This document shows, one piece after another, positions 8,842-19,532 of a DNA stretch of 64,000 nucleotides; the stretch's first letter is position 1; each line of letters starts with the position of its first letter. Both the position numbers and the translations under genes were made by a program. A model generated the notes under the pieces. It did not search any database and was not told where the DNA came from. It was given only the letters and a program-made list of their open reading frames with translations. This stretch comes from Trichomonas vaginalis G3 (Eukaryota > Parabasalia > Trichomonadida > Trichomonadidae), in the NCBI RefSeq assembly GCF_026262505.1, contig NC_067203.1, positions 24,843,411 through 24,907,410 of the forward strand, written 5' to 3'.

Positions 8842-11425
8842 GGTAATCATTTCACAGTTGATCCTCTCCACTACAAACCGAATAAGAAGTATTGCATTGC
8901 AACATTAACAAACGAGAAAACAGAAATCACGTTAAAGAAGTACGATTATTCAGATTCAAGTTACAGCATGTTTTTCTCAGATACATTCAACATGGAAGAA
9001 TCGTTTGAAATTAATGAAACAAATCACAAATACAAATTCTATTCAATGATAAAGATCATTACAAAGAATAATTGTATTTTCCCATATTGTGGAATTATAT
9101 TTGAAGAAAAATCTAATTCAACACAGCCAAATATATATCATTGCAATGGATTCAATCATTTGTTTGAAGAAAGGTCTCTCGTTTGCCAGCTTTTCGTTTC
9201 ACAGTTAGGATATAACTCATTTAGTCTTCAGAATTATGAAGCAACAACAATCAAAGTTTCCAAATCAGATAAATTCAACACATTTGTTGTTTTCCACTCA
9301 ATACAATACACCAATGAATCATCAAGAAGAATCATTTCAAGTTGTGTCATGAATCCAGATTTCATATCAGTTTTGTGTGGTAAACACGACATTGAGTTCA
9401 CAGTGTATCAATTAGCTAAAGATTGTATCATTAAATACAATGTGAATTATTTCAATGATTTATATTTCACAAATTCAGAAACATCAGAAAACAGTACATA
9501 TTGTGTCATCCATTTAGGAACAAGTGATATGACAACAGTTTTATTCAAAGATTCAAAAACATCTGATTTGAATTCATTTTCATATTATGATTCATTTTCT
9601 ATGGAATCAACACCAGTTATTATCAATGATGAATTCACAACAATTGAAGACAAGAAATCATTTATTCTTGAATACAAAGTTGGTGAAGGCAATCCATATG
9701 GTCATGTTGGTATCACACACAACACCAATATATATTCATGATAAATTCGACTATCCTGAAAAAATCAAGGATCCAGAATCAAAAGAAAATCCAAATGAAA
9801 CAAGCACAAATACTGACGAAACAAATACAAATACTGATGAAACAAACACGAATACTAATGAAACAAACACAAATACTAATGAAACAAATACAAATACTGA
9901 TGAAACAAATGAAAAAACATCAAATCATGATATTTCCATTTCAGCAAAATTTGGAAGAAATGCTGTAAAAATTTCAAAATATGATGTGACAAATGTTATT
10001 ACTCCAGTATCATCTGGTAAAAATGTGTTTGTTGCTTTCTTGAACTATAATGAATTCACTTTCCCAGGAATGGATGACATCAGAGAGGTTATTATGCCAA
10101 AGGGATCATTCAAAGTGAAAAGCAACAAAGATAGCGGAATTCTCGAATTCGTTGTCTTTGCTCTTGAAAAAGGTGAATCAACATTAGATTTCATCATCAA
10201 CCAAGACAAGAAACAATATCTTATTGACACTGGATACAAATATTTCATCTCAAATCACTTAGTTGTTTTCATTGGATCAGATGAATATGACGTTACATCA
10301 TATATTTCATATCAAATCTCAAACAACGAAAACTTCCAGACAGAGATATACTTGTCATACACGATGGATGATAATCCAGACATAATTAAAGGATCAAAAT
10401 CGTTACATAACATCGGATTTGCAATTTTTAGGATTATTTCTAATGATGTTTATAAGAACTCATTCATTGGAATATCATCTATCACAACACAAAAGCAAAT
10501 TGATAAATCTCATATAAGCGGTAATTTCCATGTTTCTGCATATCCTCATATTTTCACAAATTCAACATCACTTTCTTCACACGTTTCATTACGACCAGAG
10601 ATTTTCAATCCAAGAGTTTCGATAGTGAGTGAGATGAGTACAGTCAAGATCAGTCGAAATTCATTGATCATATTCGATCCATCAATCGGAGAAGATTATT
10701 TCATCACAGCAGTTTCCAACGGCGTCAAAATCAATTTGACAGAGAAGAAGACACAAGCAATTGTCACAAAGAAAGAAACAGAGATCAGTGTCAAAATCAT
10801 CAAGAAAGACACAATCAACAGGATTCCTATGAACATATACAAACTCGACTATCTTCAAGAGAAATGCAACAGAATGATTATCTCCGGTGGATCAGAAGAC
10901 ATCACATTGTGCAGTAAAAACATGAGCAAATCAATGAAATGCACACATGTTATCTCTAAAGATAACAAAACATGCATCTTCAAATCATTCAGTTCTAAGT
11001 ATTCTAGATCAGAAATTAAATCAAATAAAATCAACATTGTCGAAATGTTTACACCAGATGGAACACCAATCAAGCAATCTATGGCAGATTCAAATCTCTC
11101 AATCAGTTCATATTTTGTTTCTGTCATCAATCCACCAGAAGACATCGACGAACAAGATTTCTACTTCACTGCGAATATGAAGAACCAAAACAACGAAATC
11201 GAATCTCCATATCGTATTGAGAGTGATGAAATATATGAATTCGAAGTCAAATCAAACCCTGGCATTATTGCTGGCTGGACAATCTTCTCTATATTCGTTA
11301 TTGCTGCTATTTTAATAATTTATTCTATTTATACACAGACCAAGAAAGCTCAAGTTGCTAGTGATGATTACAGCGCTTCATCACTAGAAAGTTCAACAAG
11401 TCTTTCAGATGCTACAATTCTGTGA
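8842..11425 (+). CDS. C-terminal remnant of gene A (linker, membrane anchor, tail) in two frames
   Basis: From 8842 to about 9722 the sequence continues the 5593 frame (longest ATG-initiated part 8968-9741). From about 9726 to 11425 the homologous reading is one frame over (open from 9587). The second part contains the repetitive linker, the conserved C-terminal block with FGRN and GWTIFSIF, one hydrophobic segment and an Asp/Ser-rich tail ending LSDATIL. It is probably not expressed as one protein. Confidence 0.5.
9806..9910 (+). repeat. 21-bp coding minisatellite (TNTDETN-type repeat)
   Basis: There are about five tandem copies of a 21-bp unit encoding TNTDETN or TNTNETN. The same linker is about one copy long in gene B (about 18006-18030) and expanded and irregular in gene C (about 27430-27840). 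Confidence 0.8.
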
Positions 11426-12686
11426 TTCCTATTGATATTATTAGTAACATCCATTTAAAGTATCAATTAGAATATATTGAATATTTTAACATGATTTGTA
11501 CCTTTTTAAAATCAAGTCAATGGACATGTTTTCCTTGTGACCGAATGCATTATATTTGAGTATATGCATTTTATAGTGACATTTTTCCCCAAAGGGATGC
11601 ATTCGATAATAAAAGAAATAATAAAATGATATATCAATAGTATAATTAAAATATGAAATGAATTGCTTTTAAAAGAAGTTTTTGGATTGACTTTATCTGA
11701 ATGGGCTTTACAGGGAATTCTAGTGAATAAAATTGAGAAATATTTAATAAAATATTGTCATGCGATATAATATATTTCATATTTCTTTCCTGCATTTGCT
11801 AAAAATGAAGCAAATATCAAAGAATAATAGCATTTTCATTCAAATACTAGCTTTAAAACATTTTCATGTAGTATTTAAATTATTGCCATAATTTATTAAA
11901 ATAATTTTAGAACCCAAAATACCTCCCAACGAACACACAATACACAAGCATGATTTATGCATATTAAATATTGTTTACTTGATACTACGACTTTTTATCA
12001 ATTAAGGTAGGTTAAAATAATCGCTGCTAAAACTATCGTTCGTAACACTCTCAATTTTGTATCGTTACGGGCCGGAGCGCCTGTGAATTTTGCCGATTTC
12101 AAAATAAATAAACTTTACATTTGTAAACACTTTACAACACATAAAGTCCTCAAATTTGAGAGTGTTAATGTCAAAATTTCGTGTTTCGAGTGATTTTACC
12201 TACCTTATTTAGATCTTGATTTTTTATAAAAACTCCCTTAATAATTATTGTAAACATAATATTTATATATATATATAAATATGAAAAATATAGGGATTTA
12301 TTGACTTTTGAATTGTGAATGTTTGAAATGTCTCAAATATATTAACGACATTGCGGATGTTAACTTTGGAAGGACCCCTCAGAGCTCTAGCCAAATTTTT
12401 AATTTTTATAATGAAGAAAAGTTTACTTTGAACGAAAAAATGGAACCACTCTACTATGGAAAGTTGCAAACCATGCTGTTTTTGCATTATACTATGTAAA
12501 ATCTATGAGCATTGATTGATTAATTTAGTAATTCTTTGGATTTATTCTATCTAAACCATTATAATTGCAATTTCTAGTAAATTTATTGCTTTTTTTGGTT
12601 ACTGAAAAATCTGAAAATTAATTACGACTTTTCAGACAAAAATTTGCGACTTTGTACTCAATTTTTTCCCCATTCAACATTTTCAA
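11426..12686. other. Spacer between gene A and short gene D
   Basis: This AT-rich spacer contains one small TA-flanked inverted-repeat element (12005-12205, listed separately). A shared promoter-like block follows at about 12620-12680, with ACGACTTTT and then ACTCAATTTTTTCCCC, identical to that upstream of short gene E. No other coding signal is seen. Confidence 0.5.
12005..12205. mobile_element. Small TA-flanked MITE with internal palindrome
   Basis: The ends are AGGTAGGTTAAAAT and ATTTTACCTACCT, in inverted orientation and flanked by TA on both sides (12003-12004, 12206-12207). Inside, TAACACTCTCAA and its inverse recur about 100 bp apart. The element is non-coding. The TA flank suggests Tc1/mariner-type mobilisation. 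Confidence 0.65.
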
Positions 12687-13393
12687 ATGATGTTTCATTG
12701 TATGTTATGCTTAGTAAGTTCAGAGTTTATTGGCTATAAATCTAAGTACATTGATGGCAGAACAGATGTTCAATTCGGAAATACTACTGAAGGACATAAA
12801 AAGTTGTCATCTTTTATAATAATGAAGGTTTCAAAATGGTTACAGGAAGCTTTATACAGAAATCATGCAAAAGAATACTTTGGAAAAGATACAACTGCAA
12901 ACACTCAACTAAATACGAATACGATGCAATCCCTAAGGTTTTAGAGAACAAGGATCATATTATCGCAAAGGCTGATAATAAAATGCTAAAGTGGATGGAA
13001 TTCAATGTTCCAGAGTCATGCCAAACTTTCGATTATTACATGATCAAAGGAAACTCTAAAGATTCATACATCTTTGATCCTTCAAAGTTAGAGAAAGGGA
13101 AGCGTCATTGTATGTTCTTTGGATCACAAACAAAGCACAACTTTGTTGTCTACAAGAGCAATGAATCATTTGGCAATCTCCTCGTTGAGAACATGAACAT
13201 TCCAAACACTGCTACAAAAGTTACAGAAGAAACGTATACAATTAATGGTTGGAATAATCTTTATCTTTATTATGAACCAGATGAGAAAGATAACAAACCA
13301 ATTGTTGGTATTAAGAAGTTCACAACTCATGACGATTATGATTTCTGGAGTTCTAAGCAAAACACGAAAAATGTTAAAGAAATTACTCAATAA
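12687..13393 (+). pseudogene. Short surface-module gene D, single-A frameshift
   Basis: This is nearly identical to intact short gene E, but an A run at about 12798-12802 has five As where E has six. The N-terminal 35 codons (MMFHCMLCLVSSEF and following) are therefore out of frame with the remainder, which is open from 12836 to 13393. The C-terminus also differs from E (ends KEITQ). The encoded module matches the first module of the long genes (C..YDYY, 30 residues, KGKRHC). The gene lies 300 bp upstream of long gene B in the same orientation, exactly as E precedes C. Confidence 0.8.
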
Positions 13394-13696
13394 ACTATTA
13401 TATGTTTAAATAACACTTATGAATATCTTTTCGTAAATTTTAATATATTTTCATAAGTGATGTTGGGCAAATTTGTCCCGTACTCATCATAATATTCAAG
13501 TTGGTGTGAGTTTTATACATATACTAAACAGAATCACACTTTTGTTAATAAAAACAAAAGAACGACTTTCGCCTCAAAGCACATAACAAAAAATTTTCCG
13601 ATAAATTTTTAAACTAAATACAATATATCAAGCAATAATTTCTTTAATTATTATATTTGAAAGAAAATTTTTGACGATTATAAATTTTTTTTTCAA
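13394..13696. other. Upstream region of long gene B
   Basis: Within this 303-bp spacer, 13500-13615 (GGTGTGAGTTTTATACAT, ACGACTTTCGCCTCAA) aligns with the region upstream of genes A and C. It is a likely shared promoter block. Confidence 0.4.
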
Positions 13697-15694
13697 ATGC
13701 TTTCTTTCCTCCTTACAATAGCATTTTATCCAGTGATTTCTAGATGGGTACAAGGGCATACCAGAATCGGTTTTGATGGTGCGTCAAGTGACCATCATAA
13801 TGCTGTCATATTTTATAATCTCGACGGATTTAATATGGTAACAGGGAGTGAAAGAATCAAAAGCTGCAAGAAAATTTTCTGGATAAAATATAAATGCAAG
13901 CGTTGGACTGAATATTACTACGGTGCTATTCCAAAGATACTCGTTAATCAAGGAAGTATAACAGCTAATTCCGGTGGAGGCGTGTTAAGATGGATGGTTG
14001 CACAGGTTCCAAACAACTGTGATTCTTACGATTATATTCAGATAAATGGAAATTCCGAAAGTTCATATATTTTTAATCCGTTGAGAGTTGAAAGCAATAA
14101 ACGTCATTGTATGTTCTTTGGTTCTAATTCTAACCATAGCTTCACATTATACAAGAGCAAGTTATCACCTGGAAAGTTATTTGTCGAAAACCTTAATATT
14201 CCGAATTCAACAGTCGAAGTTACAGAGAATAATATGACAATTGATGACTGGAACAATATTTTCCTTTTCTATGAGAAGAATGAATCCGATACACACTCCG
14301 TTGTCGGTGTTCAAAGTTTCAACAAGACAAGCAACGAGACAGTCTACAGTAACTTCTGGAGAACATCAGAAAGAGTTATCGAAGTCAAAAAGATCCCATT
14401 CGAATATAACGCTAAGTTTGGTTACAACTCAATAGAACTTGATAACGAGACATTCACATACATCCTGTTCCCAGATGGAAACCAAGTATTTGCAACCTTC
14501 ATCAACACTCAAGATATCTTCTTTGACAATGGTCAGAAACTGAATGAAGTCCTCACAATCAACAACAATACATACATTGGCTTGAAACCGAAGAATCCGG
14601 TTCAACTCGAGTTTTATGTTACAGAAACAAACAACGAGTGTGAGACGGTTGATGCGATGATCAATGGTGCAGACAAACAAGCGGTTTTCGATTCTTCAAA
14701 CCTCGGAATCAACAGGAAACATTGTCTCATTCTAGCATCGAAATACGATATGGACTACACATTATACTACAGTTCAGACATGAATCGAAATAATGTTGTC
14801 TACATCAGAGATATAAATCAAAATTCAATAGAACACAATCTTCATGAACACAGAATACATAATATTTCGAAAACAAATTTTTCATTGGTTGTTCTAAACA
14901 ATATCGACAACACAGGCAAGTTCGGCATCTATACTTGCAAATTTTCATCATCTTCAGTTTCAACAGAAGGACTGATGACAGGATTGTTCTTCGGTAACAT
15001 CGAACACTCAATTTCACCTAATATCCAAATGAAGAATCTCTACATTGCAAACTTTGATAAACACACTTTGAACATTTCTAACACTGAAGATACAATCATT
15101 GACTTCCACAGTAAGGAAGGATTCAAATCTACAATCATCATATTCAACAAACAATACTTCATCAGTCAAAACGAAGTTTATGACATTCAACGACCATTGT
15201 TTGTTCGATCTTCATCAGGATATCACATCTTGTATTTCAAATTGATCCTCGTTGAATATGGTTGCAAGAATTCATACATCATCAATGGCAATGGTACATC
15301 ATATTTTGTCAATCTCCAACAGACAGATGGTTTAATTTGCATGCACTTCGTTTCATATTCTGATTCTCGTATCACTGTTTTCGATCCAGAAGATGTTGAT
15401 TTGATCAGATACGGAAACAACTACATGATCGATAATTCATATTCAATTGAACGAGGTGTCACACTTCGAATCAACAATACTCAACGAATCAACTCAATTG
15501 CAGGTGTTGCAAGCATCGAAGCGATAGAATCGAATCCAGAAGAATTTTCAATAGGAATCTTTAACAAACAATTTGATATCTCAACATATCCAAAAACAAC
15601 AATACATGAATCAAGAGAAGGTTTTAACGAAATTGACATTCAAAAGATGAACTTGTTATTTTATCATCAAACTGTGAATATTATCAAAACATAA
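13697..15694 (+). CDS. Gene B, N-terminal open segment
   Basis: This 665-codon ORF covers the putative signal peptide and modules 1-3. The last 17 residues are out of the family frame, after the first A-run deletion. Its start is the only one among the three long genes that is joined without lesion to the first modules. Confidence 0.55.
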   Translation: MLSFLLTIAFYPVISRWVQGHTRIGFDGASSDHHNAVIFYNLDGFNMVTGSERIKSCKKIFWIKYKCKRWTEYYYGAIPKILVNQGSITANSGGGVLRWMVAQVPNNCDSYDYIQINGNSESSYIFNPLRVESNKRHCMFFGSNSNHSFTLYKSKLSPGKLFVENLNIPNSTVEVTENNMTIDDWNNIFLFYEKNESDTHSVVGVQSFNKTSNETVYSNFWRTSERVIEVKKIPFEYNAKFGYNSIELDNETFTYILFPDGNQVFATFINTQDIFFDNGQKLNEVLTINNNTYIGLKPKNPVQLEFYVTETNNECETVDAMINGADKQAVFDSSNLGINRKHCLILASKYDMDYTLYYSSDMNRNNVVYIRDINQNSIEHNLHEHRIHNISKTNFSLVVLNNIDNTGKFGIYTCKFSSSSVSTEGLMTGLFFGNIEHSISPNIQMKNLYIANFDKHTLNISNTEDTIIDFHSKEGFKSTIIIFNKQYFISQNEVYDIQRPLFVRSSSGYHILYFKLILVEYGCKNSYIINGNGTSYFVNLQQTDGLICMHFVSYSDSRITVFDPEDVDLIRYGNNYMIDNSYSIERGVTLRINNTQRINSIAGVASIEAIESNPEEFSIGIFNKQFDISTYPKTTIHESREGFNEIDIQKMNLLFYHQTVNIIKT

Positions 15695-16052
15695 TTCTTT
15701 ATCTCAAATCAACAAATTCACTTCGAGAAATTAATATCAATTTAGAACAAAAGATTAGAAACAGAAAATCAGTCTACATTCAAACAACCGATGCAAATTG
15801 CACAATTATCTATTACTTTTCAAAATTTGACAATGATTGCTACTCATTCAACATGGTAAGTGATAAAATTAATCAACAATACTTCATGATTGCAGAACCA
15901 AACAAAAGACACTGCATAGCAATGATTTCGACAAACGAAACGGATATGATATTTTACACAGAAGATCAAGTTACAAAGTTGATACAATCAGAGAATATGA
16001 AAAACAAACATTTAAATACATTGAATTCACTTCAAATAATGAAACATATATC

Positions 16053-19000
16053 ATGATCAAAGAAACATCTATCATCGGAAATGAATATGTATCAAACTCT
16101 GACAATATATATTCAGAAGTCAAACAACTTCATGAAATCAGTGGAGATTATTATATTGCACATCCAGGATATAACAATGTCTCTTTGTCAAAGACGAGTA
16201 TTATCTATCCAAAAGAAACAGGTTTCAAAGTTTTTGTTGTATTTGACACAGAGTCAGATGTTCATTTCATCAAGAGCAACAAGACTGATATTATTTCAGA
16301 ATTGGATGAAACTCTCGATGTCGAAACACAAGATTCATCAATCAAATTCTATCTTTTAGTTCTTCCGGATGGTGATTATTCATATAATTTCAGTTTCAAA
16401 CCTAAATACAGTCAAGTTTACTGGAACACATCAACAGTTGAGTCAAATAAGAAACACATCTTAGTTTTGTTTGGAGATCTCAATTATAATGATAAACAAG
16501 TTATCCGAACTCCAGAATTTCCTCAAGATGAAACATTTAATGTATATGAATCATACATATTCGGTTTCAACAAAACAGAGATAAGTAATACAATGAAAAC
16601 ATTGAGAACAGACTGTCTTATAATTGAATATATTTCATCATCAACAAAGAGATCTGGTATTGTTGGTATTTATGATATTGGTTTCATCTCACCAAATTGT
16701 CGATCTTATGACAAAATTCTCTCATATGATGAAAATCATAAATTTGATGGATTCATCGATCCAGTCAAAGTATCATTATTCACAGATTTGATATATGGTC
16801 CTAATTCATACATAGACTCACAATTTAAGACACTTGTGATCACATATGAACGTGATGATAATTTCAATCATTTCCTTTACTTCAATGATGAAAAGAATCT
16901 CATGAAATGTGATCATTCTCCAATTTCGAAAATGATTCATTCGGATAAAACATTTGTCATCAAATCAGTTTCAGATTATTACAGTGATACAATCTATCAT
17001 CTTAAAATGGACAAAGACTGTGACACAATTGATTTACTTTTCAATCAATACGGTAATCATTTCACAGTTGATCCTCTCCACTACAAACCGAATAAGAAGT
17101 ATTGCATTGCAACATTAACAAACGAGAAAACAGAAATCACGTTAAAGAAGTACGATTATTCAGATTCAAGTTACAGCATGTTTTTCTCAGATACATTCAA
17201 CATGGAAGAATCGTTTGAAATCAGTGAAACAAAATATAAATACAAATTATATTCAATGATAAAGATAATTACAAAGAATAATTGTATTTTCCCATATTGT
17301 GGAATTATATTTGCAAGAAAATCCAGTTCAACAAAATCAAATATATATCACATTGATCGATTCAATTATTTATTTGAAGAAAAGTCTCTTGTTCGCCAGA
17401 TTTTTGTTTCACAGTTAGGATATAACTCATTTAGTCTTCAGAATTATGAAGCAACAACAATCAAAGTTTCCAAATCAGATAAACTCAACACATTTGTTGT
17501 TTTTCACTCAATACAATACATAAATGAATCATCAAGAAGAATTATTTCAAGTTGCGTCATGAATCCAGATTTCATATCAGTTTTTAGTGGTAAGCAAAAC
17601 ATTGAGTTCACAGTTTATCAATTAGCTAAAGATTGTATTGTTAGTTATGACATTAACTATTTTGAAGATTTTTATTTCTCAAATTCAGAAACAATGCAAA
17701 ACAGTAAATACTGCGTCATCCATTTAGGAATCGACGAAATGACAACAATATTGTTCAAAGATTCAAAAACATCTGATTTGAATTCGTTTTCATATTATGA
17801 TTCATTTTCTATGGAATCAACACCAGTTATTATCAATGATGAATTCACAACAATTGAAGACAAGAAATCATTTATTCTCGAATACAAAGTTGGTGAAGGA
17901 AATCCATATGGCCATGCTGGCGTCTCATATACAACACCAAGATATGTTTATGATATATTGGATTATCCGGAAAAAATCAAGGATACAGAATCAAAGCAAA
18001 ATAAGACAAATACAAATACTGATGAAACATCGAATCGTATTATCTTTATTTCAGCGAAATTTGGAAGAAATACTGCAAAAATTTCAAAATATGATGTGAC
18101 AAATGTTATTACTCCAGTATCATCTGGTAAAAATGTGTTTGTTGCTTTCTTGAACTATAATGAATTCACTTTCCCAGGAATGGATGACATCAGAGAGGTT
18201 ATTATGCCAAAGGGATCATTCAAAGTGAAAAGCAACAAAGATAGCGGAATTCTCGAATTCGTTGTCTTTGCTCTTGAAAAAGGTGAATCAACATTAGATT
18301 TCATCATCAACCAAGACAAGAAACAATATCTTATTGACACTGGATACAAATACTTCATCTCAGATCATTTAGTTGTTTTCATTGGATCAGATGAATATGA
18401 CGTTACATCATATATTTCATATCAAATCTCAAACAACGAAAACTTCCAGACAGAGATATACTTGTCATACACGATGGATGATAATCCAGACATAATTAAA
18501 GGATCAAAATCGTTACATAACATCGGATTTGCAATTTTTAGGATTATTTCTAATGATGTTTATAAGAACTCATTCATTGGAATATCATCTATCACAACAC
18601 AAAAGCAAATTGATAAATCTCATATAAGCGGTAATTTCCATGTTTCTGCATATCCTCATATTTTCACAAATTCAACATCACTTTCTTCACACGTTTCATT
18701 ACGACCAGAGATTTTCAATCCAAGAGTTTCGATAGTGAGTGAGATGAGTACAGTCAAGATCAGTCGAAATTCATTGATCATATTCGATCCATCAATCGGA
18801 GAAGATTATTTCATCACAGCAGTTTCCAACGGCGTCAAAATCAATTTGACAGAGAAGAAGACACAAGCAATTGTCACAAAGAAAGAAACAGAGATCAGTG
18901 TCAAAATCATCAAGAAAGACACAATCAACAGGATTCCTATGAACATATACAAACTCGACTATCTTCAAGAGAAATGCAACAGAATGATTATCTCCGGTGG

Positions 19001-19511
19001 ATCAGAAGACATCACATTGTGCAGTAAAAACATGAGCAAATCAATGAAATGCACACATGTTATCTCTAAAGATAACAAAACATGCATCTTCAAATCATTC
19101 AGTTCTAAGTATTCTAGATCAGAAATTAAATCAAATAAAATCAACATCGTCGAAATGTTTACACCAGATGGAACACCAATCAAGCAATCTATGGCAGATT
19201 CAAATCTCTCAATCAGTTCATATTTCGTTTCTGTCATCAATCCACCAGAAGACATCGACGAACAAGATTTCTACTTTTATGCAAACATGATAAACAAAAA
19301 CAATGAAAAAGAAACTCCATTCAGCATTCAGAATGATGAAATCTACGAATTCGAAGGCAAATCGAATACTGGTGTTATTGCTGGCTGGACAATCTTCTCA
19401 ATATTTGTTATTGTTGTTATTATTACAATTATTGTTATCTATATACAGACTAAGAAAGTTCATGTTGTTAGCTATGATTTCAGTGAATCAAGAGATTACT
19501 CAGATATGTGA
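16053..19511 (+). CDS. Gene B, C-terminal open segment with membrane anchor
   Basis: This 1152-codon ORF contains module 5 (KDCDTIDLL, then NKKYC), module 6 (KDCIVSYD, then SKYC), the shortened Thr/Asn linker, the conserved Cys-rich juxtamembrane block (QEKCNRMI, then TLCSKN and NKTC), one membrane segment and a cytoplasmic tail. It has no signal peptide of its own. Confidence 0.55.
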   Translation: MIKETSIIGNEYVSNSDNIYSEVKQLHEISGDYYIAHPGYNNVSLSKTSIIYPKETGFKVFVVFDTESDVHFIKSNKTDIISELDETLDVETQDSSIKFYLLVLPDGDYSYNFSFKPKYSQVYWNTSTVESNKKHILVLFGDLNYNDKQVIRTPEFPQDETFNVYESYIFGFNKTEISNTMKTLRTDCLIIEYISSSTKRSGIVGIYDIGFISPNCRSYDKILSYDENHKFDGFIDPVKVSLFTDLIYGPNSYIDSQFKTLVITYERDDNFNHFLYFNDEKNLMKCDHSPISKMIHSDKTFVIKSVSDYYSDTIYHLKMDKDCDTIDLLFNQYGNHFTVDPLHYKPNKKYCIATLTNEKTEITLKKYDYSDSSYSMFFSDTFNMEESFEISETKYKYKLYSMIKIITKNNCIFPYCGIIFARKSSSTKSNIYHIDRFNYLFEEKSLVRQIFVSQLGYNSFSLQNYEATTIKVSKSDKLNTFVVFHSIQYINESSRRIISSCVMNPDFISVFSGKQNIEFTVYQLAKDCIVSYDINYFEDFYFSNSETMQNSKYCVIHLGIDEMTTILFKDSKTSDLNSFSYYDSFSMESTPVIINDEFTTIEDKKSFILEYKVGEGNPYGHAGVSYTTPRYVYDILDYPEKIKDTESKQNKTNTNTDETSNRIIFISAKFGRNTAKISKYDVTNVITPVSSGKNVFVAFLNYNEFTFPGMDDIREVIMPKGSFKVKSNKDSGILEFVVFALEKGESTLDFIINQDKKQYLIDTGYKYFISDHLVVFIGSDEYDVTSYISYQISNNENFQTEIYLSYTMDDNPDIIKGSKSLHNIGFAIFRIISNDVYKNSFIGISSITTQKQIDKSHISGNFHVSAYPHIFTNSTSLSSHVSLRPEIFNPRVSIVSEMSTVKISRNSLIIFDPSIGEDYFITAVSNGVKINLTEKKTQAIVTKKETEISVKIIKKDTINRIPMNIYKLDYLQEKCNRMIISGGSEDITLCSKNMSKSMKCTHVISKDNKTCIFKSFSSKYSRSEIKSNKINIVEMFTPDGTPIKQSMADSNLSISSYFVSVINPPEDIDEQDFYFYANMINKNNEKETPFSIQNDEIYEFEGKSNTGVIAGWTIFSIFVIVVIITIIVIYIQTKKVHVVSYDFSESRDYSDM

Positions 19512-19532
19512 TTATTTTTATTTATTCTTTAA

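Larger units (their letters stand above)
4779..11425 (+). pseudogene. Long surface protein gene A, disrupted (one-pass membrane protein family)
   Basis: This is a paralogue of genes B and C. The original start is the ATG at 4779. Forty codons later the frame is broken by an inserted element (4899-5604), and coding resumes at 5605 with residues NLDGFNMVTG. Two further lesions follow. A TAG at 8839-8841 stands where B and C have TAC. A 2-nt loss at about 9722 shifts the frame that carries the C-terminus. The family product has six or more extracellular cysteine-pair modules, a Thr/Asn/Asp-rich linker (7-residue period here), a membrane segment (AGWTIFSIFVIAAILIIY) and a tail of about 30 residues. 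No other family name is recognised. The 5593-8841 segment, about 1080 codons, stays open. Confidence 0.85.
13697..19511 (+). pseudogene. Long surface protein gene B, two single-A deletions
   Basis: The family frame starts at 13697 (MLSFLLTIAFYPVISRWVQG, a weak signal peptide) and is closed by two single-A losses in A runs. One is at about 15642 (four As; A and C have five) and the other at about 15974 (three As; A and C have four). From 16053 the frame runs open for 1152 codons to 19511, through the membrane segment (GWTIFSIFVIVVIITIIVIY) and a short tail ending SRDYSDM. The product would be about 1,935 aa without the shifts. All six cysteine-pair modules and a very short linker are present. 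It is either a recent pseudogene or an assembly or homopolymer artefact. Confidence 0.85.

Noticed and set aside
15642-15976. Small introns to explain the frame changes in gene B
   Set aside because: Paralogues A and C differ from B there only by one A in each of two A runs; no GTAYGT donor or ACTAAC-type branch/acceptor is present.
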